Of a stretch of 64,000 bases of DNA, positions 43,828-52,593 are shown in pieces. The position numbers were made by a program, and so were the translations under genes. This stretch comes from Marinobacter sp. LA51 (GTDB lineage: Bacteria > Pseudomonadota > Gammaproteobacteria > Pseudomonadales > Oleiphilaceae), in contig NZ_AP028070.1 of NCBI RefSeq assembly GCF_030297175.1, positions 2,542,001 to 2,606,000 on the forward strand, read 5' to 3'. The notes beneath the pieces were generated by a model that searched no databases, was not told the DNA's origin, and saw nothing but the letters and a program-made list of their open reading frames with translations. The first letter of the stretch is position 1; each line of letters opens with the position of its first letter.

Positions 43828-44850
43828 TTAACCTACGTTCTCAATATACCAGGGCATAGCTTTGACGATACCTGCGTTAATTCTGTATTCCGGCTCGTAA
43901 CCGAGCTGGCTCTCCGCCTTGCTGATACCAGCCTGAGAGTGGCGAACGTCGCCGGCCCGAAATTCCCGGTAAACCGGTGGCTTAGCGTAGGGATTTCCGT
44001 TTTCTGCTAACGCCGATTGTAGCGCGTTAAACAGGTCGTTCAGCGTGGTCCGATCGCCCACGGCAACATTGTAGACTTCATTTTTGGCGCTTTGCTCTGC
44101 GGTTGCGGCAAGCAGGTTGGCCTGTACGGCATTCTCGATAAAGCAGAAATCCCGACTGGTTTCGCCATCACCGTTGATAAAGATATCCTCGCCTTGAATC
44201 ATCCCTGCGGCCCATTTCGGAATAACAGCAGCGTAGGCCCCGTTCGGATCTTGTCGCTTGCCGAACACATTGAAGTAGCGCAGGCCAATGGTATTGAAAC
44301 CATAGGTTTTGGCAAAGACGTCGGCATACAGTTCATTGACGTATTTGGTAACAGCGTAGGGGGATAGCGGCTTACCGATATTCTCTTCCACTTTCGGTAG
44401 CGCAGCATGGTCACCGTATGTGGAGCTGCTGGCAGCGTAGGTGAAACTAGCGACTCCAGCATCACGGGCGGCCACAAGCATATTCAGGAAGCCACCAATA
44501 TTGGTGCCATCGGTCGTTATCGGGTCGTTAATGCTTCGTGGAACAGATCCCAGGGCGGCCTGGTGCAGTACGTAGTCCACACCTCTGCACGCTTGGTGGC
44601 AATCCTCCAGTGAGCGGATGTCACCTTCGACAAATGAGAAACGCTGCCATTGCCCAGGGCTGACCTGGGCTTTTACCTCTTCCAGGTTATGCTGGTGGCC
44701 CGTCGCGAAGTTATCCAGTCCAACTACGGTTTGGTTTAGCTTGAGCAAGTGTTCCAGCAGATTCGAACCGATAAAACCGGCTACGCCAGTTACCAGCCAT
44801 GTTTTCGGGACGGTGTTTAGCGTGTTCTGCAACTCTTCGTATTGGGTCAT
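43828..44850 (-). CDS. tviC: UDP-GlcNAc(A) 4-epimerase, TviC/WbpP-like
   Basis: A 340-residue extended SDR with [16 protein letters not shown] near the N-terminus and [15 protein letters not shown] as the catalytic Tyr-x3-Lys segment. [19 protein letters not shown] is characteristic of the WbpP/TviC/WbgU group that interconverts UDP-GlcNAc and UDP-GalNAc or their uronates. It follows a TviB-like dehydrogenase by 3 bases, the same pairing as tviB-tviC in Vi antigen synthesis, so UDP-GalNAcA is a likely product. Confidence 0.92.
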   Translation of the reverse strand: MTQYEELQNTLNTVPKTWLVTGVAGFIGSNLLEHLLKLNQTVVGLDNFATGHQHNLEEVKAQVSPGQWQRFSFVEGDIRSLEDCHQACRGVDYVLHQAALGSVPRSINDPITTDGTNIGGFLNMLVAARDAGVASFTYAASSSTYGDHAALPKVEENIGKPLSPYAVTKYVNELYADVFAKTYGFNTIGLRYFNVFGKRQDPNGAYAAVIPKWAAGMIQGEDIFINGDGETSRDFCFIENAVQANLLAATAEQSAKNEVYNVAVGDRTTLNDLFNALQSALAENGNPYAKPPVYREFRAGDVRHSQAGISKAESQLGYEPEYRINAGIVKAMPWYIENVG

Positions 44851-44853
44851 GGT

Positions 44854-46128
44854 TTACAGCCTGATGTCGGATTCGTGTGCGGAAAGAATGTACTTCAGGT
44901 CGTAAACCACTCCGCCTGACTTTACCAGCGACCTAATACCAGTTGCCCCAAGGGCCTTGAATTGATCATGCCCCACAGCAAGGATCACGCCGTCGTACTG
45001 CCCGTCCTTGGGCTCTGGAATGGGATCAATGTCGTATTCATTCTTAGCCTCGGCATTGCTTACCCAAGGATCGTATACATCCACTTCAATATTGTATTCG
45101 CCCAGCTCTTTTACGATATCGATCACCCGGGTATTACGCAGATCCGGGCAGTTCTCCTTGAAAGTGAGCCCCATCACGAGAACCCGGGCTCCTTCAACAT
45201 GGATACGCTTTTTGAGCATGGCCTTTACGAGCTGCGAGACCACGTAGGCACCCATGCCATCGTTAAGTCGACGGCCGGCGAGGATGATTTCGGGATGGTA
45301 GCCAATGGTCTGCGCTTTATGAGTCAGATAGTACGGGTCCACGCCAATACAGTGGCCACCCACCAGGCCTGGACGGAAAGGAAGGAAGTTCCATTTGGAA
45401 CCTGCAGCTTGCAGGACAGCCTCGGTATCTATGCCCATCTTATTGAAGATCATCGCCAGTTCGTTGATCAGGGCAATATTCAGGTCTCGCTGAGTGTTTT
45501 CGATGACCTTGGCAGCTTCCGCGACTTTGATACTACTCGCCTTGTGGGTGCCTACTGTAATAATTTCGTTGTACAGCGCATCCACCAAGTCGGCGATTTC
45601 AGGAGTGGAGCCCGCAGTGACCTTTTTGATGTTGGTGACCCGGTGCTCCTTGTCACCGGGGTTAATCCGCTCCGGACTGTAGCCAGCATAGAAATCCCGG
45701 TTGAACACTAGACCGGATACCCGCTCCAGTACCGGGACACAGTCTTCCTCGGTCGCCCCTGGGTAAACTGTGGACTCATATATTACGATATCGCCCTGTT
45801 TGAGAGTTTTACCGATGGTTTCACTGGCCTTGATCAACGGGGTCAGGTCCGGGCGTTTGTGTTCGTCGATCGGAGTCGGCACCGTTACGATGTAGACGTT
45901 GGCGGATTTGAGATCTTCAACGCTCGAGGTATAGCTAAGCTGGGCCGCCTGTTCCAGTTCCTTGCTGCTTACTTCCAGGGTGTGGTCTTGGCCATTCTGG
46001 AGTTCGGTGACCCGCTTCTGGTTAATATCAAAACCGATAACAGGGCGTTTTTTTCCAAATTCAACGGCCAACGGCAGGCCAACATAGCCTAGACCTATTA
46101 CCGCAAGGTTTAGATTATCTGTTTGCAT
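44854..46128 (-). CDS. tviB: Nucleotide-sugar 6-dehydrogenase, TviB-like (copy 2)
   Basis: A 424-residue paralogue of the gene at 21036, with [20 protein letters not shown] at the start and [15 protein letters not shown] near residue 265 carrying the catalytic Cys. Long stretches (such as [24 protein letters not shown]) are shared with copy 1. I start it at ATG 46128; in-frame TTG 46152 and GTG 46149 are alternatives with no better ribosome site. Paired with TviC it should make UDP-GlcNAcA/GalNAcA-type donors. Confidence 0.92.
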   Translation of the reverse strand: MQTDNLNLAVIGLGYVGLPLAVEFGKKRPVIGFDINQKRVTELQNGQDHTLEVSSKELEQAAQLSYTSSVEDLKSANVYIVTVPTPIDEHKRPDLTPLIKASETIGKTLKQGDIVIYESTVYPGATEEDCVPVLERVSGLVFNRDFYAGYSPERINPGDKEHRVTNIKKVTAGSTPEIADLVDALYNEIITVGTHKASSIKVAEAAKVIENTQRDLNIALINELAMIFNKMGIDTEAVLQAAGSKWNFLPFRPGLVGGHCIGVDPYYLTHKAQTIGYHPEIILAGRRLNDGMGAYVVSQLVKAMLKKRIHVEGARVLVMGLTFKENCPDLRNTRVIDIVKELGEYNIEVDVYDPWVSNAEAKNEYDIDPIPEPKDGQYDGVILAVGHDQFKALGATGIRSLVKSGGVVYDLKYILSAHESDIRL

Positions 46129-46178
46129 AGTTGTTGCTGACTTTTTCACCAAAGGATTTGAGGGGAATAGGGTTGAAG

Positions 46179-47150
46179 CTATGAGGCTAAAGCCTCTGGA
46201 TTAGTCTCTGTTACTAATATGGGGCTATCTTTCGAAGCGGCCCGGATGAACACAATGAAAACACCGAGCATACCGCCAAGCAAAGTGGCAATCATGGCGA
46301 TTAAAACTCGCTTAGGTTCACTTGGCTCCTGCGGAACAACTGCCGGATCGATCGATCTAAACACATATTCTCGCTGGGCATTTGCAAGCATTACGGTACG
46401 GGTTTCACTTTCGATAAGCTCAAAAAACACCTGTTGCATACCTGCAATGTTGGTGTCGTTCAGCTTTTTTTCCAGATAGGCAATCCGGGCCTCGGCACTT
46501 GCCACATCCTCTCTGCGCATGTGATCGTTAATGTCGTTCACCAATCAGTCGGCCCATTGTCTGGCAGCCTCCGGAGAAAGGCTTTTAACGTTCAGCGTAA
46601 AGAGGCCACTGTGCTGGTTTTCGCTAATACGAATGTGTTTGCTTTTGAAGACCTTCACCAGATCCCAATCTGTAGGTTGCAGACTTTTTCCTTCTTTATT
46701 CCGCAACCATTGCCCGCTTTCGTGATTATAGATATTTCGGTTGAATTGCCACTTGCCTGTATTGTGGCTCCAGCCCTCCACCGCCACTAGAGGAACCGCC
46801 AGATCGTGGCGATTAATGAAATCTGCCAGGAATGCACGGGAGCGAAGCACTTCCTTGGCGATAACTGTTTGATTTGAGCGGCCACTACCAAGACTGACAC
46901 CTGCGAGACTGGCCAAACCACCAAGCTGACCAGAAATACCTCCCACACCACTATCTTCATTGGCGGGAGCCAAAAGAACTGTGGATTGATAGATATTCGG
47001 TTGAGAAAAAGCGTATGCCACTCCGCCAACAGCAAACAAGAGGGTGACGACAACAATCACCCATTTGCCAGACCATAGGATGCCGAACAACTGGCGTAGA
47101 TCTATTTCATCATCTTCAAGATATTCCGAGAATATCTGGTAATTTTTCAT
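46179..47150 (-). pseudogene. wzz: Second Wzz-type chain-length regulator, interrupted by an in-frame TGA
   Basis: The frame from ATG 47150 encodes a polysaccharide co-polymerase: TM1 near residues 25-50, then SQPNIYQSTVLLAPANED and SPEAARQWAD. A TGA follows at 46545-46547, after 201 codons. The same frame continues at once with LVNDINDHMRREDVASAEAR, a coiled coil, the Pro-rich PQEPSEPKRVLI and TM2. The Wzz family normally reads W at this position (ADWLV), so TGG to TGA by one substitution explains the break. Without TM2 the 201-residue product should not function. Upstream is the truncated wza-like gene. Confidence 0.85.
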
Positions 47151-47159
47151 ATTGGGTCA

Positions 47160-47960
47160 CTACAGATTCCCCACTGCCGCTGCACCAAGCGCCATCTGGT
47201 AAACGATCTGACTTACGTTCGTCCACAACTCAAGTTGGTTAAGCCGGTCAACATTGATGGGCATTATAATGGTGTCACCCGGATCCAACTGCTGGCTTCT
47301 GCCGCCAAACCAACGACTTTTTTCTGGCAGCATTACTGAGCCGTCTGCTTTTACAACATACACCCTGCTTTCATCTGCTTGGCGAGTGGGTCCGCCGGAG
47401 CGCTCCAGATAATCATCTAAAGTTAAACCAGCCTGATGCAGATGACTTGTCGGGAACTGAACCTCGCCGAATACGGTAACAGCCTGCGGAATTGCCGGAA
47501 CAGTTAGGGTGTCGCCATCTTGAAGGCGAATCGATTGGTAATCTTCGTCGTTTAACACGGCGGGTAAGTCGACAACCATTCGGCCAACTGGACGGCTACC
47601 TTGAACCTCTTCCAAAAGACTCTCTACTTGTTGAACCCGGTCTCCGCTTTGACCACCGAACCCATCCCCCTCAAGCTGCACGCCAAGGAGATCGCCTTGT
47701 AGACGTTCTTTCGCTTCCCGCAAACGCTGCGCCTCCAGTTGGCGCAGCTTGGCCCGTGTAAAGATAGCGCCCGTCGGGAACGCGTTCTCAGTCAAGCCGC
47801 CTCCCCTCTCAATCACTTGCCTGAGAGTCTCACCATCTCGAAAAGTGTATTCGCCCGGGTACCGCACTTCACCCTTCAACTCGATAGTGCTGGTTGTGGC
47901 AAAATTCGGTATGGATTTGATTAGAATTCTATCTCGACTCTGGAGTGAAATATTGCCATT
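47160..47960 (-). pseudogene. wza: Wza-like SLBB polysaccharide export protein, 5' part deleted
   Basis: The readable frame (open to 48005) begins homologous sequence only at about 47955. It then runs through two SLBB-like repeats (LKGEVRYPGEYTFRDGETLR and TVFGEVQFPTSHLHQAGLTL) and ends in a C-terminal hydrophobic stretch. The signal peptide, lipobox Cys, poly-export domain and earlier repeats expected of this outer-membrane exporter are absent. The sequence just upstream is the 5' part of a wzi-like gene in another frame. I read this as a deletion that fused two genes out of frame; the remaining protein cannot be secreted or form the export channel. Confidence 0.8.
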
Positions 47961-48342
47961 GCAGATCAACTGATGTCCCAGCTTTTGCAAGGGAATTCTG
48001 ATCAAACCCGCGAGTTGCCGAGATTTCGGTACTGCCGAAAAGACTGTACTCGCCCCGGAAACTTTTCTCTGCCTGCTGTTCCTGCTCGAATCGGAGATAA
48101 GCTGCAGCTGAGCCCACCGAGGACTGGTCGAATCCTACGCTGACCTCAAGGCCATTATGGACGGTGCTCCACATCAGAGGCCAGGTGGTCACCGTGCGAT
48201 TGAGGTGCCCTCGATCAGATAATTTTTGAGCAGAAAATCGCGCCCTGGCATCACCGGGCGCAAGCCATGGGGCGGCTGAAATTGAAAGAGATACCAGGCA
48301 CGCTACCGCCCCACCGACCAGCGTCCAGTGCTTTATGGCCAT
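47929..48342 (-). pseudogene. wzi: Wzi-like capsule assembly protein, 3' part deleted
   Basis: ATG 48342 opens a 137-codon frame with a signal peptide (VGGAVACLVSLSISAAP) followed by WLAPGDARARFSAQKLSDRG and LNRTVTTWPLMWSTV, the beginning of Wzi-type outer-membrane barrel proteins (normally over 400 residues). Homology seems to end near DLQWQ at about 47955; the last seven codons run out of frame through the start of the wza remnant. Wzi anchors capsule at the surface, so this copy should be dead. Confidence 0.75.
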
Positions 48343-48385
48343 AAATATTATGTAGTTCCGAACGGACAGAAATTTTGCAATAGAC

Positions 48386-48424
48386 GGATAAAGAAGGCTA
48401 ACCCCTCCGACGGGTTAGCCTTCT
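48386..48424 (-). terminator. Strong hairpin terminator after wzz
   Basis: A perfect 13-bp stem, AGAAGGCTAACCC (48392-48404) with GGGTTAGCCTTCT (48412-48424), with a 7-base loop. On the minus strand it is followed by TTATCC, a short T-rich tail. It lies 130 bases after the intact wzz and 50 bases before the wzi remnant, so it separates cysQ-rfaH-wzz from the main array unless RfaH-type antitermination passes it. Confidence 0.7.
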
Positions 48425-48553
48425 GAGCTGTGTTGAGCGGCGCCGATTCTACGGCATTCAGTTCGCAGAACAAGTTACAGCGGGCGTAAAAACACTACAG
48501 GCGGGCCTATACGCGTGAAATCTTGTTAAAGCTCGGATAGCGTTGCCAGTGAA

Positions 48554-49312
48554 TCAGGCATCAGTCATTTGATCCCTCACGAGAGCAGCAAATTCGGCAA
48601 AAAACGCTAGAAAGATCCCTGCCAGCAACCCCAGCACACCAGCCAGGGTAACGATCAGAACTTTCGCCGGCCCTATTGGATCAGCACTTTGCCGACTAAC
48701 AACTAACAGCTCAACAGACTCAATCGATGCCAGTTCATTTTCGAGTGAAGCTAGCTGCTCAATCGCCAAAGCCATCGAAGCTCCTGTATCTTCAGCCCCC
48801 TGAAGCATCTCTACCGTGGCATCCAATGACTCGATTCGCTTGTTGAGCTTTGCCCGAAGGTTAGATACTCCGACGATTTGCGTTTTCTCTAACCGCCCCA
48901 TTAACTCGCCATGGATTCTATCAACTGTTTCCGCTTGAGCTGCCGTTGCCTCCGTCACCAATCGAATCAACCCTGTATCCTTAGGATTTGCAAAAGCCAC
49001 TCCAAACTGAAGCTTTTTCTCATGTTCCGCGCGGTAGGCCGCTTCGAGCTCAGGCACCCAATGATTTTCAAGCTGCGCCATAACACTTGAGGGTTCGTCT
49101 AAATACTCACCGGAACCCTTTTCAGCGACTTTCACCAGACTGACATATTCGTATTTCGCGGGTGCCAAAATGGCATAGACGAGACCAGCCAGCATCGTTA
49201 CCACGAAAACAACATAAAAAACCCGCCGACGCCGCAAAAATGTAGACGCGAGTTCGACCAGGCTAATCTCGTCGTCGTAACGGGCTCGGCTAGTGTTTTC
49301 ACTTTGCGTCAT
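48554..49312 (-). CDS. wzz: Wzz-type polysaccharide chain-length regulator
   Basis: A 252-residue polysaccharide co-polymerase. DDEISLVELASTFLRRRR precedes TM1 (about residues 30-50). A periplasmic helical domain with coiled-coil character (residues 60-215) ends in QSADPIGPAKVL, and TM2 (about 218-245) follows, the normal Wzz topology. It sets the modal chain length produced with Wzy. It is intact, unlike the second wzz at 46179, and follows rfaH by 91 bases. A strong hairpin lies downstream. Confidence 0.85.
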   Translation of the reverse strand: MTQSENTSRARYDDEISLVELASTFLRRRRVFYVVFVVTMLAGLVYAILAPAKYEYVSLVKVAEKGSGEYLDEPSSVMAQLENHWVPELEAAYRAEHEKKLQFGVAFANPKDTGLIRLVTEATAAQAETVDRIHGELMGRLEKTQIVGVSNLRAKLNKRIESLDATVEMLQGAEDTGASMALAIEQLASLENELASIESVELLVVSRQSADPIGPAKVLIVTLAGVLGLLAGIFLAFFAEFAALVRDQMTDA

Positions 49313-49394
49313 TCCAAATCCACCATGTTGCGTTTAAGTAAAGATCGTTCTTTTGATCTGAGGGGCACGAATTTCCCGCTACAGAGGGCTCGCG

Positions 49395-49418
49395 TTTATC
49401 GCTTTATCGCTTTATCGC
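49395..49418. repeat. Three perfect 8-bp tandem repeats at the 3' end of rfaH
   Basis: TTTATCGC is repeated three times without change (49395-49402, 49403-49410, 49411-49418). The rfaH stop codon lies inside the middle unit, so gain or loss of a unit would move or replace the stop and alter only the last residues. Confidence 0.9.
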
Positions 49419-49883
49419 TGCTACCGGAACACTTATGCGCTGCGGCTTCTGCATAAAGTTGATAAACACTATGGCACGCTCCTCTCCGTCGTAGGCCTGA
49501 AAAATTGCGTTGAGGCCCTCAAACGGGCCCTCCATCAACTGCACTTGACTCCCTGACTGGATCCCCCCCTGTGCAGCCACCTTATCCAAGCTGTCCCTGA
49601 TGTGCTGAATCACTTCATCAGAGATTTTTGCAGGCTTGTGCGCAAAACCAACCACTCTCAGAACGCCACGGGTTGAGCGCAATTTGGACCACGCAGAGTC
49701 TGTTTGCTCAAGGTTCACAAAGAGATATCCGGGAAACAGCGGTTCCAGCTTTTGTGTTCTTTTACCACCCTTTATCTTTTCTACCGGCACCTTTGGGTAG
49801 AAGCAGGGAATCTCCTGGTTCTTCAGATGAGCCAGAGCGCGATCACCCTGCGCCGGCTTGTACTGCACTGCATACCACCCCAT
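49404..49883 (-). CDS. rfaH: RfaH-type transcription antiterminator (NusG paralogue)
   Basis: A 159-residue protein of RfaH length. The NusG N-terminal domain (GWYAVQYKPAQGDRALAHL, PLFPGYLFVN) is followed by a linker and a KOW-like C-terminal domain (SGSQVQLMEGPFEGLNAIFQ). RfaH rides on RNA polymerase and prevents premature termination in long surface-polysaccharide operons carrying an ops element. Its position at the head of a roughly 27-kb array fits exactly, although I found no clear ops sequence downstream. It starts 3 bases after the cysQ stop. Confidence 0.9.
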   Translation of the reverse strand: MGWYAVQYKPAQGDRALAHLKNQEIPCFYPKVPVEKIKGGKRTQKLEPLFPGYLFVNLEQTDSAWSKLRSTRGVLRVVGFAHKPAKISDEVIQHIRDSLDKVAAQGGIQSGSQVQLMEGPFEGLNAIFQAYDGEERAIVFINFMQKPQRISVPVAAIKR

Positions 49884-49885
49884 GT

Positions 49886-50647
49886 TTAACGTCGACCCAA
49901 AGCGATAAAGTGAGGGTTGAGCACGTCCTCCTTCCCGTAGAGGAGTGGCTCACCATCGAGTCTCTCAACTCTGCCCCCAGCTGCAACAAGCACTGCATGA
50001 GCCGCAGCCGTATCCCACTCACAGGTTGGCCCGAGGCGAGGATATATATCCGCCCGACCTTCAGCTATACGGCAAAGTTTCAGGGAGCTACCGGCCTGAA
50101 CCAATTCATGGTCGCCTAACGCAGCTATGTAAGCTCTTGTTTCTTCATTCAGGTGGTTCTTGCTGGCAACCACCCTTTTAACGGCCTTCGGTTCAGAAAC
50201 ACTGATGCGGTGGACCGCTCCACTCCGGTCACGCTTATGAGCGCCCTGACCTTTAAGTCCCCAATAGGCTTCCATCGTCGCCGGCGCAGTCACTACACCC
50301 ATAACGGGCTCTCCATCTTCTATGAGAGCGATATTGACCGTGAACTCACCGGTACGCTGGGTGAAATCCTTGGTGCCATCAATCGGATCGATCAACCAGA
50401 AACGGCGCCAATGTTTGCGGTAACGCCAGTCAATCGACCGACCTTCTTCTGACAAAATGGGGATGTCATGACTGATAGTTCGCAGGCCTTTCTCGATCTC
50501 CTCATGGCTCGCCAGATCCGCTGCAGTTATAGGTGAGCTGTCGTCTTTGTAGCCAACCTTGAAGTCGGACTGGTAGATATGGAGGACGCGCTTGCTCGCC
50601 TTATCTGCAACTTTGATGACATCCCGGAGAACAGAGCTGTATTCCAT
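49886..50647 (-). CDS. cysQ: 3'(2'),5'-bisphosphate nucleotidase CysQ
   Basis: A 253-residue Mg-dependent, Li-sensitive phosphatase of the inositol monophosphatase superfamily. ITAADLASHEEIEKGL, the metal-binding IDPIDGTKDFTQRTGEF near residue 88 and CEWDTAAAHAVLVAAGG near 207 are the CysQ motifs. It hydrolyses PAP/PAPS, recycling the by-product of sulfate assimilation and sulfotransfer. It is the first gene of a cysQ-rfaH unit and divergent from the MBL-fold gene. Confidence 0.93.
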   Translation of the reverse strand: MEYSSVLRDVIKVADKASKRVLHIYQSDFKVGYKDDSSPITAADLASHEEIEKGLRTISHDIPILSEEGRSIDWRYRKHWRRFWLIDPIDGTKDFTQRTGEFTVNIALIEDGEPVMGVVTAPATMEAYWGLKGQGAHKRDRSGAVHRISVSEPKAVKRVVASKNHLNEETRAYIAALGDHELVQAGSSLKLCRIAEGRADIYPRLGPTCEWDTAAAHAVLVAAGGRVERLDGEPLLYGKEDVLNPHFIALGRR

Positions 50648-50736
50648 AGACCACGCTTCCTGCTTCAGATCAAAACTTCTGGCACATAACCGGACGATAA
50701 TAACATCTCACGGCAAATAGTCAGAAAGGTGTCCGC

Positions 50737-52098
50737 ATGAAACTTCAATTTCTTGGTGCTACAGGTACAGTTACCGGCTCAAGGTATTTGCTTTCGGCCG
50801 ACAAGCATCGACTGCTCGTAGACTGCGGCATGTATCAGGGGGTGAAAACACTCCGCCGTCGAAACTGGGCCGAATTCCCTGTAGATCCCTCAATCATAAA
50901 CGCGGTCGTTCTAACCCACGCTCATATCGACCACAGCGGCTACCTGCCAGCGCTAGTCAAGAAAGGCTTTAAAGGTAAGATATACTGCACCAGGGCGACC
51001 CATGACCTGTGCAAAGTCCTGCTACCCGATGCCGGATTTCTTCAGGAAGAAGACGCCAAGTACGCCTTCAGGAAGAAGTTCTCGAAACACGAAAAACCTG
51101 AACCTCTGTTTACGGAAAAAGATGCCCGGGAAGCACTCAAGCACTTTGAATCGCTTCATTACCACGAAGCCTTCGAACCGGTGAAAGGTATGGAGGTGAC
51201 TTTCACCCCAGCCGGACACATCCTCGGATCTTCCTGCGTGCATGTTCATCACAAGAAAACTGACAGGACAGTCGTATTCAGCGGCGATGTCGGACGACAG
51301 AACGACATCATCATGCGCCCGCCGGAACCTATTCAGAAGGCAGACGTACTAATCTGCGAATCAACCTACGGCGACCGCAAGCATGCCGAAACAGATCCCG
51401 AAACAGAACTGACGAACATTATCAAACGCACCGCCGGCCGCGGCGGAATCGTACTAATCCCTGCCTTTGCTGTTGGCCGCGCCCAAATGCTGCTCTATGT
51501 CATTCACAAGATCATGGGTGAGGGCCGCATTCCCGAGCTACCGGTCTTTTTAAATAGCCCGATGGCGATTCGAGCCACCGAGATTTTCTGTAAACATCAC
51601 AAAGAGCACAAGCTAGATCCAGCACGCTGCGAGATTATCGACAGCAATACCAAATTTGTCCGCACGGTGGAGGAATCTATAAAGCTGGATTCCACCCACT
51701 ACCCTTGCGTGATTATTTCAGCTAGTGGCATGGCGAGTGGTGGACGGGTGCTTCATCATTTGAAAACACTTGTGCCAAATGAGCGGAACAGTGTCGTGTT
51801 TGCGGGTTTTCAGGCGCCCGGAACTCGAGGAGATGCACTGGTCAACGGGGCAGATTCAATAAAGATCCACGGTGAGTACTGGCCAGTAAAAGCAGACATC
51901 CAAAATTTGGATGCGCTCTCAGCGCACGGCGATTTCGACGAAATACTTTCTTGGCTGGAGCAAGGCGCACTCAGACCTAGGAAAGTGTATGTCACTCACG
52001 GGGAAGTAGTTGCAAGTGACGTGATGCGCAAGCGGATTCGTGACAAGTTTGGCTGGGACACTGAAGTACCGGAGATGTTTTCAGAGAAGGACATTTAA
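50737..52098 (+). CDS. MBL-fold beta-CASP RNA metallo-hydrolase
   Basis: A 453-residue protein with the metallo-beta-lactamase zinc motif THAHIDHSGYLPAL (His-x-His-x-Asp-His, residues about 56-61), later ligands in FTPAGHILGSS and VFSGDVGR, a beta-CASP domain (LIPAFAVGRAQMLLYVI) and the terminal LSAHGDFDEIL and VTHGE segments of the RMMBL part. It belongs with bacterial CPSF-73/YSH1-like nucleases; in vivo RNA targets of this group are poorly known. It is monocistronic, divergent from cysQ, and its stop codon overlaps that of the pilin gene by 4 bases. Confidence 0.9.
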   Translation: MKLQFLGATGTVTGSRYLLSADKHRLLVDCGMYQGVKTLRRRNWAEFPVDPSIINAVVLTHAHIDHSGYLPALVKKGFKGKIYCTRATHDLCKVLLPDAGFLQEEDAKYAFRKKFSKHEKPEPLFTEKDAREALKHFESLHYHEAFEPVKGMEVTFTPAGHILGSSCVHVHHKKTDRTVVFSGDVGRQNDIIMRPPEPIQKADVLICESTYGDRKHAETDPETELTNIIKRTAGRGGIVLIPAFAVGRAQMLLYVIHKIMGEGRIPELPVFLNSPMAIRATEIFCKHHKEHKLDPARCEIIDSNTKFVRTVEESIKLDSTHYPCVIISASGMASGGRVLHHLKTLVPNERNSVVFAGFQAPGTRGDALVNGADSIKIHGEYWPVKADIQNLDALSAHGDFDEILSWLEQGALRPRKVYVTHGEVVASDVMRKRIRDKFGWDTEVPEMFSEKDI

Positions 52099-52547
52099 AT
52101 GACCGCGCAACCTGCCGGACTGTACCTGTCCGTCCAGTTTGCTGCCCCGCTCGTGTCGACAACACAACTCCAGTTACCTGATACTGTCCGCTCAAACCTC
52201 AATACAACCCCGCTGAGGTCGCCGTGAGCATTGCCCCCCATGGTCACCTGAAGGTGACCAGAACCGTCAGGATTGAACACTGCAATATCAGTTGCAGCGG
52301 CACCTGTGGTTAGGCGGGAGGGGGAATAGCCAATGTCGGAATTAACGAGGCCTCCATTCTGGACCAAGCGCTCCTCCACCGCCGACCTATAGGCCGACAG
52401 CTCCCCAAGTGCCCGATTTATCTGGGATTGCATTACATAGCCTTGGTACGTTGGTATGGCAATGGAAGCTATGATGCCGACGATCACAACAACGATCATG
52501 ACTTCAATAAGGGTAAAACCGCTGTTTTTTCCAAGCATGAGTTTCAT
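52095..52547 (-). CDS. Type IV pilin-like protein (pilin 2)
   Basis: A 150-residue type IVa pilin. I start it at ATG 52547 (MKLMLGKNSG followed by FTLIEVMIVVVIVG); ATG 52538 would also give a short leader. PilD should cleave after the Gly and methylate Phe. Glu5 is present and the hydrophobic N-helix is complete. The C-terminal Cys pair (NWSCVVD and SPAGCAVI) would close the D-loop. The end, CAVI, lacks the terminal Ser found in the neighbouring pilin. A long N-terminal frame extension overlaps the oligosaccharyltransferase gene and is not real. Confidence 0.88.
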   Translation of the reverse strand: MKLMLGKNSGFTLIEVMIVVVIVGIIASIAIPTYQGYVMQSQINRALGELSAYRSAVEERLVQNGGLVNSDIGYSPSRLTTGAAATDIAVFNPDGSGHLQVTMGGNAHGDLSGVVLRFERTVSGNWSCVVDTSGAANWTDRYSPAGCAVI

Positions 52548-52593
52548 TCCAACAAAAAACACATACCTACCATTTGCAATGTTCAGACCAACA

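Noticed and set aside
21036..46128. The two tviB-like genes as boundaries of a mobile element
   Set aside because: They are diverged paralogues in the same orientation, with no inverted ends, integrase or target duplication visible.
46545..46547. TGA in wzz as a selenocysteine codon
   Set aside because: Wzz is not a selenoprotein family, Trp is expected here, and no SECIS-like hairpin was seen just downstream.
49407..49423. GGTAGCAGCG in rfaH as an ops element
   Set aside because: It is coding sequence for the RfaH C-terminus (VPVAAIK) and matches only the short core of ops.
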